From Mauremys mutica (lineage: Eukaryota; Chordata; Testudines; Geoemydidae): a stretch of 64,000 nucleotides of DNA. The notes under the pieces were generated by a model. The model was not told where the DNA came from. It made no database searches and saw nothing but the letters and a program-made list of their open reading frames with translations. A program made the translations under genes and the position numbers. Of this stretch, positions 35,906-47,830 are shown one piece after another. Location: the NCBI RefSeq assembly GCF_020497125.1, contig NC_059075.1:31098003-31162002 (forward strand), written 5' to 3'. Position 1 is the stretch's first letter. Each line of letters opens with the position of its first letter.

Positions 35906-36754
35906 CAGAGGCGGGCAAACTTTTTGGCCTGAGGGCCACATCGGGTTTCCAAAATTGCATGGAGGGCTGGTTAGCGGAGGCTGTGCCTCCCCAAATAGCC
36001 AGGCATGGCCTGGCCCTGCTCCCTATTCTACCCCTCCTACTTCTCGCCCTCTGACAGCCTCCCCGGAGACTCTTGCCCCATCCAACCCTCCCCCCCCAGT
36101 TCCCTGTCCCCTGACTGCCCCCCCCAATCCAACTCCTCCTCTCATTCCTGACTGCCTCCGCCCCGGGGACCCGTGTCCTATCCAACTACCCCTTCTCTGT
36201 CCCCTGACCGCCCCTGGAACCTCTGCCCCTGACTGCCCCCCACCGCCCAATCTGACCCCCCCCGTCTCCTTCCTGACTGCCCCCTGAGGACTCCTGCCCC
36301 CAATCCACCCCCCCTTCCCTGCCCTCTGACTGCCCAAACCCCTATCCACCCCCCCACCCCGACCACCACCCTAAACTCCCCTGCCCTCTATCCAAACCCC
36401 CCCAGCTTCCTGCCCCCTTACCACTCTGCCTGGAGCACCGGTGGCTGGCGGCACTACAGCTGTGCTGTCCAGAGCACCAGGAAAGGCAGCTGTGCCACCA
36501 GGCTGGAGCCAGCCACGCCACGCCACTGCACAGCACAGAGCACCGGGTCAGGCCACGGTTCTGCAGCTGTGCAGCCCCAGGAGCTCGCAGCTCCGCCACC
36601 CAGAGCATTGCGCCGGTGGCGGCGCAAGCTGAGGCAGTGGGGGAACAGCAGGGGAGGGGCTGGGGGTGTGCCTCCCAGGGCAGGAGCTCAGGGGCTGGGC
36701 AGGCGGGTCCCGCGGGCCGGATGTGGCCCGCAGGCTGTAGTTTGCCTGCCTCTG
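35906..36754. mobile_element. hAT element inserted in the DIRS recombinase
   Basis: The 849 bp unit starts CAGAGGCGGGCAAACTTTTT and ends 'gtttgcctgcctctg'. The flanking octamers ATGTAGTA and ATATAGTA agree at 7 of 8 positions. The inside is a C-rich field of 'cctgactgcccc'-like repeats (36050-36420) followed by GC-rich sequence; there is no transposase. It interrupts the recombinase frame, so it is younger than the DIRS copy. Confidence 0.82.
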
Positions 36755-36832
36755 ATATAGTAGGTACTCCAAGGTGTCCTGGATAGAAGATTACACCGGT
36801 TGGATCCCACATGGAAGACCTCTTCCACTTTG

Positions 36833-37378
36833 CTAAGTAAGCCATCTTAGTAGAGGACTTCCTGGATACTGAGCACTGCTCTTTCTCTTCATTAAACCAT
36901 GCAGCAGCCTCACTGTAAGGTATAGGAAGGTAAGTGCAGGATGGAGAGTGATGCCATGGTTCTGAGTGAGCAGGATGCAATGGGGAAGAAGTGGTGTAGG
37001 AGGCTGAACCAATGGTTCAAGACGGTCCAAGAACCAGTACTGCCTCAGCCATGCTGGAGAAATGAGGATGAGCTTGGCCTGATCCACCTTGAGCTTGAGG
37101 ATGACCAGAGGAATGATTGGGATAGGGGAGAACGTATACAGAAGAGTCGACTGCCAGCTACAGTGGAAGACATCAGAGAGGGAGCTCGGGTTGAGACACC
37201 TCCACCAAGAGCTCAATAGGTGACACTTCCTGTTTTTGCTCATCACAAACAGGTTGACCATGGGAATGCCCCATGTTGCAAGGATGACCCGGAGGACCCT
37301 CGCCTTCAGGGACCACTTGTGACTCAGGTAGAAAACCCCACTTAGATGGTCCATGAGACAATTCTGCATGCCAGGCAA
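36833..37378 (-). pseudogene. DIRS RNase H / connection region
   Basis: The - strand frame contains 'DHLSGVFYLSHKWSLKARVL' and 'WGIPMVNLFVMSKNRKC', then 'SDVFHCSWQSTLLYTFSPIP', a block conserved between RNase H and recombinase in vertebrate DIRS elements. The frame is open for 181 codons but flanked by shifts. Confidence 0.7.
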
Positions 37379-37942
37379 GTGGACAGCTATCAGAGTGATG
37401 TCCTCTTAAATGCAGAATTGCCCAGGTTGATCATCTCTAGGCACAGTAACCTACAGTGTGCTCCCCCTTGTTTGTTCACACAGTACATTGTGGTGGTATT
37501 GTTGGTGAGTATGTGAACAATGCATTGTGGATTGCCGAAAGCTCCAGCATGCTGCTATGGAGTGAGGCTTCCTGTTCCAACCATAGACACTGTACTCTCA
37601 GTGAGTCCAGATGTGCTCCCCAACCCTGAAGGGAAGCATTGTAACTACTGACTTATTTGGAGAGAGCTGACCGAAGGGGATGCCCTGCCATACATTGTGT
37701 GGGCATGCCCATCACTGTAAGGAGTACAGGACTAGTGGAGGAAAGGTGAACCAAACTGTCCAGAGAATGCAGGGCAGGGTGGTAGACCATCTACCACATG
37801 TGAAGGGGGTGAAAGTACAGCCTCGCAAATTTGACTACGTGTACAAGCAGATATGTGGCCCAACAGGCACAGACACACCTGGACTGTTGTGGAGGGCTGA
37901 GAATGTAGACTAAGGCAGAGATGTTGAACTGCATGGACGTGA

Positions 37943-38387
37943 TCAGTCAGCAGGAACACCCTTAACATCATAGAATCTAACAGGGCCCCAATGAACTCGA
38001 TTTTTGATGGAAGCGAAGATTGACTTTATGGTGTTTAAAATGAGACCCAGACGGTTTAGCAAACACAACATGGTGTTGATGTAGGCAACAACTTCCTCTC
38101 TGGAGCTGCTTCTTAGTAGCCAGTCATCAAGGTACGGGAAGATGTGGATTCCCTTCCTCCTGAGATATGCCATAACCTTGGCCATGCATCTGGTGAAAAC
38201 TCAAGGGACAGAAGAGAGGCCAAATGGGAAAACCATATACTAAAAGTGGTGTTCTCCTACAACGAAATGGAGAAACTTCCTGTGGCTTGGTAGAATCGCC
38301 ACATGAAAGTAGGTCCAGAGCAGCAAACCAGTCGTTCTGAGACAGTGCAGGGAGGATAGTCAATACAGTAAACATCTGGAACCTCAT
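37943..38387 (-). pseudogene. DIRS reverse transcriptase fragments
   Basis: Two overlapping frames cover the palm. The upstream one has 'LPALSQNDWFAALDL', and the downstream one has 'RRKGIHIFPYLDDWLLRSSS', with the YLDD catalytic box characteristic of DIRS. A frameshift separates them near 38150. Confidence 0.8.
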
Positions 38388-39169
38388 GTATTTGATAAAC
38401 TTGTTGAGACCACAAAGATCAAGGATGGGTCTTTTTCCACCCTTGGGCTTGGGTGTCAGGAAGTACTAGAAGTAGAAGTCTGGTGTTCTGGAAGAACTTC
38501 CTCCAGGTTCCACCACTCCCAACGCTAGCTGAGAGTGGACCTGCTCGATGAGCAGTGTCTCATGAGAAGGGTCCCTGAAGAGGGCTGGAGATGGGAGAGG
38601 AGGTGTAGAGAGCAACTGGATGGCATAACCTGATCTGACATTGTGTAGGACCCAGTTGTCGGAAGTAATTGATCCTCAAACATTATTAACGTGGTCTAGC
38701 CTGTCCCCAAAGGAGTAGGGGGGAAGAAGAAGGTGTAGCAATGACTGGAACAGTGCTCTGGACCAAGGAGTCAAAATGAGCACATAGAGGGTACAGGGGG
38801 AAGACACATGGACTGGCCAAACCCCAAGCTTGACTGCTTCCTCTTGTGGGAACAATCCCTTTTTCTTGGGTAGTCCTGCTGTTTTGGGAGGAAGAAATGC
38901 ACAAAGGAGTGATGCAGGCAGTACTACTGCTGCTGAGCACCATAGTGGTGCCTCTGTGTCAACAATGTGTATCTCCGCAAGAATCTCAAGATAGCCCTGG
39001 AGTCCTTAAAGGAGCACTAGTGTGTAATTGATCTTTTCCGAGAACAAGGTCCATCTGTCAAAAGGCAAGTCCTCGATGGTTTGGTGGACATCATGCGCAA
39101 TTCCAGAGTTTTGCAGTCAGTAAGCCCTCCTCGCAGTGATTACAGAATCCATCACCCTGGCCAAAGTGT

Positions 39170-39544
39170 CTACAACTTCAAGAGCAGACTGCAGGGATGT
39201 CTTGGGCACCAAGCAGCCTTCCATGACAAACACCCAAAACTCCTCACAAAAGGTCTCAGGCCCACAAATTTGTACATAGCTGTCCAATTAAGGAAATTAT
39301 ATTTGGACACCAAGACTTGTTGATTGGTGATCCACATCTGTAGGGACAAGGACGTGTAGACTTTCCAGACCAGAAGGGCCAACAGCTTGGAGTCTCTGAT
39401 GTTAGCGGTGGACTTTCCGCACTGTCGAGCTGTGTCACTAACCACCATTACAACCAGGGAATTCAGAGCCGAATGGGAATATAACTCCTCAAATCCCTGC
39501 ACAGGAACAAAATAGCACTTTTCCATGCACTTAGCCAGTGGCAA
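39170..39544 (-). pseudogene. DIRS Gag-like fragment
   Basis: 'YFVPVQGFEELYSHSALNSL' and, further on, 'RDSKLLALLVWKVYTSLSLQ' match the conserved part of vertebrate DIRS Gag proteins. More N-terminal Gag pieces lie at 40108-40443 in broken frames. Confidence 0.65.
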
Positions 39545-40440
39545 TACCGAGGCCGGTGTGCTCCGGAGGGCTTTTGCTGGTTCAAGAAATGCATCATTGA
39601 TTGGGAGGGTAACTCTCCAGAGACAGATGGCTGCAGAATGTCCACCAATTTGTGGGTGTTCTCATGCAGGAACTCTGCCTGAATGTCAAGGGACATGGAT
39701 ACAGTGTAAAAGGTCACAGTATGCCTGAAAGTCCTCCAGTATGGAAGGGGAGGATAAATCGGACAGAACAGCATCATCTGGAGATGAGGACAATGTTCTT
39801 GATTGAGCCAAAGCTGGATCTTGCTCCCGGGATAACTTACCCAGATGGGAGGACTCCGGAGGCTCTACAAGGAGGAGACCCGCTGATGCCTGGGCTTGCA
39901 GCTGTTCTTCAACCATCACTGTTGATTTGGTGAATTATCTTGCCATTGAATGTAATGAGGAGTGGGATCTCTGCAAGCGAGGGACATCCTACTGAGTCCA
40001 AGGAGGCCACTGACATGAGTAGGACATTGCTGGCCAGTAGGCACCAGGTCAGGGACCTCTGTCCTGACCACAGGGTGCATGCCAATCCTGGGAGCCATAA
40101 CAGTCCATTAGCGGCCCGCAGTGCTCATTGAGTGATGTGGAGCAGGAGGAGGATGACCCCAACTTGGATGCAGAAGAGTTCTGGGATCTTGGTGACGGGG
40201 TGGAGCAACAGCAGAGGAAGAGGGTAAGTGATCTGATTCATCCATCGCCCAGAATGAGGTAGGAAGTGGTGCCTCAGATGAGAGCACATGCCTGTGCCAA
40301 AAGCCGTGTCGGTCCTGACGCAAATACTGGTACCAGGGTGCCCAAGTGTATAGATGTCGAGGGTGCTTTATTATCTTAACTGGGCACTTGGCCAGAGCAC
40401 TAAAAGCAACTGTATTTGAGAGGTAACTGCCAGCAGAAAA

Positions 40441-42583
40441 CACAAACAGTCTGGAATTTCTTGCTCAGTTTTTATCTTTTTACACTAATGGAGTAAGGTG
40501 TGCTCAAGAAATTTGCTGCAGTGTTTAACTGTTCCAAGGTTTACAGTTAGAGGCATCATAGCCTCTTGACAGAGAATTTGTAATTTTCTTTCTCCCTACA
40601 GAGCTGTTTCCATTAGTTTTATCTGAATGAATGTTAGCATTGAACCTTCAAGGGTCCTTCCCATTATCAGATCATTAGCAAGACTGCTAGCTGTAGAACT
40701 TGGTAATACAAATGCAAGACAGGATTTGTTCTGTGAGATACTGTGTTTAATTACAATACCTCTCAAAAATAACTAAAAAGTGCATGCACTGTTCTGAGAA
40801 ACTTTTTGTAATACCTGATGATTTAAGCACATGATATGAAGAAATAGTCCTGAGTATCCTGTTTTTGTTGTATTTGCCTAACCTGGAATATTAATTTAGT
40901 TTTTCTAGTGTTAAATAACAAACCTGTCACCGTGATTAGTGTGAGATATTTTGATGGAATTTTAAGTGGAAACTATTGTGAGCTCAGTAGAAATACTACT
41001 GTGATGAATACAGGATGGATGGATGGACAGAAGTTGCCTAGGACTTTGCTTGCAGATCACACAAACAGTATTGACTGTTTCCAAGCCCTTATGATGGTCA
41101 TTCTGCCAATGAACATTTAGGAAATCCAGACTGGTGTGTAATTGACACAGTATACCAGACCCTGCTCTCTTAATGATGTTCCTTTTTATTATCAAAGAAA
41201 AAGTATAACTATGACTCTTCTCTGCCATTTTGAAAACCTCCACAGGATTACAGATTTACACCTAGTTCTGAGTTGTATTGGTGAAATATGTTTGAAACTT
41301 CAGAACTTCAATTATCTCTCCCTTCTTTAATTTAGAAAAAACTGAAACAGTGGACATAAAATCTGGTAAATAAAATTCACTCCTGGGCTTCAACCTGTGA
41401 TAATCAATTTCAGCCAAGAACACTTTTACAGTTGGCTCCCTCAAATGGAAACCTTTAGATTTCCAATTATAATCTTACTGTCAGGCATCAAATCAGTTTC
41501 TACCAACATAAACATAATAAGGAGGGAAGAAAGGTTATAATTCAAGACAGAGAGCAGTGTTACTGTAAATTGAAAAAACAATAAAACCCTGTTAGGGGAT
41601 TGGAGAACCCCTTCCCTCCCAAAATGCAATTTTACATGCTCCTGTGTCCCGGGGATGTGGCACCTTTGCCCTTGTTTTAATGTTTATCTTCTTACCACCT
41701 GTTTCACATTTTCTAGCAGTAGGGGAAACCATGGTTGGGCATGTCTGGACATGCTAATTATGTGACATGTGACCATCACAAGACACATGAGTAACTTAGA
41801 ATCTATACCGGGTGTTAAGAGCTTCTCTTTGTGGTGTTATGGTGACAGACTCTGAACAGCCCACAACCAGTATGCCTTGCTGGATCACCCAGCAGGGAGG
41901 GCGATTGTTTACTTTATTTGCTATAATATAGCCTAGGATCACGTAATCTATTGTAGTTTTCAACAAATGGTTAAAATCCACCTGGTCTCTCTCAAACTTA
42001 ACTGAATTGCTTTAGGGGAAAGGCAGCTTGTAACATCCTAGAATTGTTTATACTGAACCTTCAAATTGTTTATACTACTGATTCTGTCGAAATACTCAAA
42101 AAAAACCCCAACCAAACAAAAAAAAACCAGCAGCAGATATATTCAGAGGACAAAGTCTACATATTTTTGAATATTTATAAAATGATTTTCATGCTGCTGA
42201 AAGGAGTCTGGCAGCCACTGAGAGTGAAATCTTTTTTTTTTTATCCAAGGAACAGGTACAATACAGATACTTTCAGTATACAAGATTTCTCATGTTGCCC
42301 CATTAATTTGCCTCAACCCCATTCTGGATGGCACATGTATAAGAATAAGAAGGAGGTTCAGTTTTCCATTCTCACATAATCAGTGCACCCTTTCCTGAGA
42401 AAGTTGGTTGTGGTATGTGCTCTTGTCCACTGGGAATTGGACTGAGAGCCCAAACTCATTTCCTGTAGCCCATTAAATAGCTATGGGCTACAGGAAACCA
42501 GTGACCAATAGCTGAACCAGTGACCAATAGCTGAAGGTGTCAACATCCCATTAGCAATTCTCTAACCTATCCACAGAGAATAC
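40441..42583. other. DGLUCY intron, mostly unique
   Basis: AT-rich non-coding sequence with poly-A and poly-T runs (42097-42125 and 42232-42243). Apart from the hairpin at 42459-42497, nothing was recognised. Confidence 0.5.
42459..42497. repeat. Perfect 15 bp inverted repeat next to a DGLUCY donor
   Basis: TTTCCTGTAGCCCAT at 42459-42473 is exactly complementary to 42483-42497 across a 9 base loop. Immediately after it, a 19 bp unit (starting ACCAGTGACC) is repeated twice in tandem at 42497-42534. The structure lies 87 bases into the intron after the exon ending at 42584. Confidence 0.75.
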
Positions 42584-42735
42584 CTTAGTAATGGATGGAA
42601 GTGCTGATGCCCAGTTTGCCTTCTTGGACAATCTGGGGAACCCAATAGCTTTCCTCAGATAGCGATCGTGTATTTCACAGGTGTTGAGGATATACAGAGC
42701 ACAAGCAACAGCATAGCCTCCCCAGTTAGAGACCC
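42584..42735 (-). CDS. DGLUCY: DGLUCY coding exon, penultimate
   Basis: The acceptor 'tcttgcag' ends at 42736; the exon runs 152 bases to AAG at 42584, followed by the donor GTATTC. It starts in phase with the split Gly codon of the previous exon and ends on a codon boundary. The translation includes '[20 protein letters not shown]' and '[15 protein letters not shown]', which aligns with '[16 protein letters not shown]' of the human protein. It belongs to the DUF4392 catalytic domain. Confidence 0.94.
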
Positions 42736-45059
42736 CTGCAAGAGAAAGTCACCATGAAACTGGACAGTAAAAATTAAATGTAAAAAGTTTTTAAAAACTT
42801 GTGAGTGAACCTAATCCACATAAGTCTCAAAGGGTGGGGGGAGAGGTAGGAATGTCCTAATATTCATTTGGAACAATAAGGGTTTTTTAATGAAATCTTT
42901 TAAGATAACACAAACATTTCTCACAGTACATTGTACACACCCTACTAGTTTACTAAATTCTGAAAAGTTACTGTACTACTCAATCTAGAGCTATGCTTTG
43001 AAATTAACTATGTTGAAAAACTCAGCTGTAAGGGCTAAAGACTGGAGATGTCTCTAGCTTTCCACATTACTTTGATAGGTTAGTTGCCAGTGACAAAGTT
43101 AGCCACAATCAGAAACCAAATTATGGACCAGTGGTGGAATACACAATTTGATGGGGTTTATTAGCAAGATTTTCCTAGTGCCTGTTTTGGATTGAAATAG
43201 TCTATAAGAACAGGCACGTGCTGTTTCATTAACTGTTCCACAGAGATATTCTATTTTTAATATGTCTTACAGTTGTTTATTTTTATCCTTGCAGAAACAT
43301 TTTACCAGGAAACATCTCATGGGGAATTCTACAGCATCAACAATTTTCCTGCAAGCTATTATTAGATTACCTATGTTATATTAGATGCATCATATAGCTT
43401 ATTGACATGCCTCTGAAATCAGTCCTTCAAAGTACATATTCATATTTGGGGTGATACTAATTATCTAACAATAAATGAGAGAGCCAGGAATAGAATTGAA
43501 GAGTCTTGACTCCCAGGCCTGTGCTTTGACTCCTAAATCATGTTTCATCTCACTTGGTGGATACAATTCTTGTCATTCACGTTCACATTTGGGTATCTTC
43601 TGTAATATAAAAGTTCCTAACTTTGCTATATGCTGTATTTGTCTGTCTAATTTAGAGTTGAGCAAAGTTTTTTAGCTGTTTGTGTGAACTTTTATTTCAG
43701 ATCCAATAAGCGCAGGTTTGCAGCTACTAGTTTAGTTTGGGGGTTTGTGGTTCAAACAAGTGCAAAAACTTAAAGGGAAATGGTCAAAACCAGAATTTCA
43801 CTTGGCTTTGCCAAAGCCATGGATTCTGTGTGGCTTTGACTAAACCAAGTCTTGCCAACTTTTGCAAACTTAAGATGAGCTGAGTTACCAGCTTTTCCAA
43901 AACCAGGTGATATTTGCATGGTGTCAGATTTTATATTGAAAGTTTTATAAAGTTCATAGCTTATTCCTTTTGTTCACAAAGAGCATAGGCCATGTAAAGA
44001 GTTCAGCCATTTTATGGGAAGAGCAGCTGTGATGAAAACAGCAAATGACTGTCTGTGGACTGCTGATGAAGTCTATAATTCTTCCCCCCAACTACTTCCC
44101 ATTTCTGTACCATTGGTGTTGGAAATCTAGCCTCCCCACTCCCTTCTATTAAACTGACCTTCCATTATTATACATACATGGGCACCCATTGCACTGAGCT
44201 ATAGCACAATATAGACCACACAATTTGTAAATCTGTCATTGCTGAATCTGTCTCCTTCACTATTAACTTCTCTAAAGTCTGCTTTGTGCTGGCCAAGTCA
44301 ATAGGGTAGGAAAAGGTTCTAAACATGAAGTTGTATTTATGTTTTGTTACATGCAAAATTTAGAATGCATAGAAGCCCTGTAGACGTTATTTGATAGAGT
44401 TCGCATCACCCCATACGGAGTATATTGCAATTGATTTTATCCTGGTATGGTACACCCCCAGGGCACTAACAAATACATGAAAACTTATATGAATACAAAG
44501 TTCATTTAATTCCTGCATAGAAGATGGCTGTACAGTTCTCCTTGAGAGTCAAATGATTTTAATAGTTATTTAGGGTGGGAATTTTCGTAAGTACTCAGTG
44601 TTGGTCTAGTTCTGCTCCCATTGAAGTAATGCTGACTTTAATGAGAGCAGAGCTATGCCAATACCGAGCACTGACTTCAATGGGAGCAGAGATAGGCTGA
44701 ATGCTTTTGAACACAACACCTTTAATTGCTTAGTACAGTTTCTACATTAAATTAACAGCAGTCTAAAAGTTAAAAAGGCTTCAAAGTAACTCACAAACAG
44801 GATTCTAGAATCAAGTGATGATCTTTGATCTTTTATTTTGCAGGAACTCATTATGAAAAGTTCAATCCTGTTGCATGCTGAGCATTCTCCATTTTCAGTT
44901 ATACCAGGGGAAGATGTGGCTGCTCAACACCTCACAGGATTGGGCACAAAACAGAGAAAGCTCACCGTACCTGAATGCTCAGTAGGTCATTTAGAGAAAG
45001 TGACAAACCAAAATTAATCTGCAACACATGTGCTTTGTTCTCAATATTTTAAAACTTAC
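42736..45059. other. DGLUCY intron
   Basis: No mobile element was delimited apart from the inverted repeat at 44611-44690. The sequence is otherwise unique and AT-rich. Confidence 0.5.
44611..44690. repeat. Short foldback repeat with 17 bp perfect arms
   Basis: TCTGCTCCCATTGAAGT at 44611-44627 pairs exactly with 44674-44690. Similar 'caatgggag' foldbacks occur at 52032-52120, suggesting a related MITE family. No target duplication was identified. Confidence 0.55.
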
Positions 45060-45179
45060 CGGCTACAATAGCGAAATCAGCTTCAACGTCACAAGCTATA
45101 ACATCTCCATTTTTTATGTGCTTCCTTACAGCTTCTTTTACTTTTCCCATTCCAAGTTCATTTCCTCCATCCCCAATGC
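45060..45179 (-). CDS. DGLUCY: DGLUCY coding exon
   Basis: The 120 base exon starts after an AG at 45181-45180 and ends at 45060 before the donor GTAAGT. The translation '[20 protein letters not shown]' followed by '[18 protein letters not shown]' is almost identical to human DGLUCY. The [10 protein letters not shown] stretch is the most conserved motif of the D-glutamate cyclase domain and probably lies at the active site. Phases at both ends fit the neighbouring exons. Confidence 0.96.
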
Positions 45180-45599
45180 CTTCATTAAAAAATAAAAAAG
45201 ATCCCATGAGTATCCAAACCACCTTACAAATACAAACCCATTTATAAGCTATCCAGTGCCTCTCACAAGGGTCTGTGTATAACAGGTTAGCCCTCTTGAA
45301 CTGTTTCAAAAGTGTCACAAAACAGGAAATCACAAAAACAATAGGTGAAAACATTGTAGCGAGGGGGTGTGGTCTCCCTCCCTGACAGATGGGGAGAGAG
45401 TTGCGACTGCCCCCTGGTTCCATGATTGCATCATTCATGGGTAAAGTGATTTTAGATTATGCTGATGTTTGCAGGATTGGGGGAGGACAGCATATGCTTC
45501 TTAGCCACCATTTTAGCTTGGTGGTCTGTCACATGAGTCACAGACAAAGAAGAGCCCCTGTGAGAGGCTGTAGTTGGTGAACTGTGTTCTGGGGGATCC

Positions 45600-46226
45600 A
45601 TGCTTCTGGTTCAGATGTTAGCTAGAGAGACTTCTCCATGAGCAGCAGTTTAAGCTGCAAGTCTCTGGCTTTCCTGGTCCGGGCTGTCAATTTGTGACAA
45701 TGAGGGTACTTTTGAGGCATGTGTGCTTTGCCTAAGCAGCAAACACACTGAGCATGCCCGTCCGACACTGGGATTGATAGCCTACAGGTGAGGCACTGTT
45801 TAAAGCCCAGAGAACCAGGCATGTCCCTGAGGAGAAAGTTTCGTCCTCCTCCAAGGGGGGAGGTGTGAGTAACGGTTCAACAAAAACCTATTTCTAGTTG
45901 GGATACAAATAAGGTGGTTTTTTTTTTTTTAAATAAACAGGGACTAGAAAATGAAAGGAGTTAACTATCTCTAACAAAACTAGAACTAACTAAGGTATAC
46001 TACACTAACTAAGCTCTTTGAGGCACTGCTGAATGCTCCGATTTGTAGCCACGGACAGTAGAGAAGGGGGGGGCTGGTCGCACAGTGGTAGTTAACCGCC
46101 TGAGGCAGCACGAGATGGGGACTGCGCATGTGCAATCTAACCAGGCACTACTACCACAAATCTCTGATTACAAGCACAGGAGCACTCAACACCTTAAGTG
46201 GAGCACCCATAGGGACATCACTTGAA
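45600..46226 (-). mobile_element. DIRS fragment, 5' end with Gag zinc-binding segment
   Basis: On the - strand, 45822-45622 reads 'LGFKQCLTCRLSIPVSDGHA' followed by 'QCVCCLGKAHMPQKYPHCHK', a Cys-rich DIRS Gag segment. The start of the element lies near 46215 ('cacttgaagaag' boundary). The copy stops at about 45600, lacking all polymerase domains. Confidence 0.72.
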
Positions 46227-47830
46227 GAAGAAATATAATTATGATATATTTTGTACAAAGTATGCCTTGTGAGGTATTCTAAAAGTATTAATATGTTAAA
46301 CATTAATACTCTGTTGGATTGTATTTGTTGTTATTGTATGTGAAGTTATGAAGTTTTGCTAAGTATGTGTTACTTGAAAGATGTTGTGAAGTTGGAAACA
46401 CCCACAACTAGCCTTTCACGTACAACAATGAAGAAGCTGAACAGTGCTAATGACCCATCAACAAAGACAATGGACCATGGAAAAGGCTTGTCCTCACCTG
46501 GGAACCCTTCAGACAGCCTGTGGATAGTGTGACAAAGTCCCTCTTCTACCTTGGTGGGTCCTGCGCTTCTTGGCGGATTTGCTCACCTCAGTGATCTTCC
46601 CCTCTGGTGGAACCCACAGTCTGGATCAACAACTCCTCCAGCAGCACACCCTCTCAGTCTCAGCTCCTTGTGCCTCTTGCTCCCAGCTCCTCACACACAC
46701 TTCTCTCCTCTGGCTCCTTCCCCCCTAGACTGGAGTGAGCTCCCCTTTTTATACCAGGTGCCTTGATTAGCCTGTCCTGATTGGCTGCAGGTGCTCCAAT
46801 CAATGTAGCTCTCTCCGGTGCCTTCTAGAAAGTTCTTAATTGGCCCCAGGTGCCTTGATTAGCCTGGAGCAACTGCCATTTTGGTTCCCATGGTACTAGG
46901 GATTTGCTTAGCCTGGAGCTAACATACCTGCTCCTCAGTACTTTCCTGTAGCCATCCGGCCTTGCTCCATCACAATAGCTGCTATGACTTAGTGAGGCAT
47001 GCAAGGACATGTGACCAGACCACATGATATTGAACTCCATTTTGGTACCTGTATTTTTCCACAAAGGGGGCTGGGAACTTGGCTTAGAACAAAGGGATTC
47101 CCACCCTATGAAGAAACTATAAAAGATGGGGAGTGACATCATTTCAGGGCCTCACTCCCCACACAAGAGAACACCTGAGGAACAAAGACTGAACCGGGGG
47201 AAGTGCTGGTTCCAGGCTAAAAGGATTTCTAGCCTGTGTATGGAAGCTTGATGGACTGTTTGTACTATCTAACAGGGTGAGACACTGTTTGATTAAAATC
47301 CTGTGTAGTATGTTAGGCTTAGATTGCATTCTTGTTTATTTGCTAGGTAATCTGCTTTGATTTGTTTGCTATCACTTATAATCACTTAAAACCTATCTTT
47401 CTGTAGTTAATAAACTTATTTTATGTTTTATCTTAACCAGTTTATTTTTGAGTGAAGTGTTTGGGAAAATCTCAACTCAGTTAACAAAGGTGTTGTACAT
47501 ATTTCTCTCCACATCAAGGGAGGGGCGTACTGGGTAATAAATTCATACGGGTTAGGTTTTGACCAGGGAATGACAGTAGAGATCTGGAGTCCTAGGGCGG
47601 GGAACTGGGGTTATTTTGGCTGTAGCCTCTCTATTTTTGGTTCATGCAGTGGCTGGCCAGAGCCTATATGTAACTGCAGCTGGGTGTGTCCCTGCCTGTA
47701 TGAATGCTGGTGGGAGTGTAGGACTGGGCGTGGTCTGCAGCTTGTCACAGCAGCAGTGTGTGAGAAGGAACCCAGGCTGGGGAGTCAGAGGACTCAGTGG
47801 TACCCCAGTTCTATGTTGCACCCTGAGGGG
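46227..47830 (+). repeat. LTR-like endogenous retroelement sequence
   Basis: Between two DIRS fragments lies a repeat with 'taataaacttattttatg' (poly(A)-rich), a TATA-like 'actataaaagatggggagtg' near 47107 and a GC-rich 3' part ending near 'ggttcgtcacag'. This organisation suggests an ERV-type LTR with a solo LTR inserted at 46528. No gag, pol or env frame is present. The borders are approximate. Confidence 0.45.
46528..46974 (-). mobile_element. Solo LTR with 4 bp TSD
   Basis: The 447 bp unit begins TGTGACAAAG and ends CTCCATCACA, with ATAG directly on each side (46524-46527 and 46975-46978). Read on the - strand it begins TGTGATGGAGC, the orientation in which 'ggtataaaaagg' near 46745-46756 would serve as TATA box. 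No internal coding region remains, so it is probably a recombination product of a retrovirus-like or Gypsy-like element; the class is not certain. Confidence 0.75.

Larger units (their letters stand above)
34690..40440 (-). mobile_element. Near-full-length DIRS retroelement, degenerate
   Basis: Read on the - strand the element carries, in order, Gag-like fragments (40443-39170), a reverse transcriptase (38387-37943), an RNase H/connection region (37378-36833) and a tyrosine recombinase (36830-35470, split by a hAT insertion). All frames contain stops or shifts. Its 3' terminus has complementary segments at 34700-34755 and 34925-34985. DIRS elements integrate with a tyrosine recombinase and leave no target duplication; none was seen. 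It lies in a DGLUCY intron in the same orientation as the gene. Confidence 0.82.

Noticed and set aside
35955..36349. Long Pro-rich and Gly/Arg-rich open frames on both strands
   Set aside because: They are translations of the C-rich array inside a hAT element, open in several frames because the composition avoids stops.
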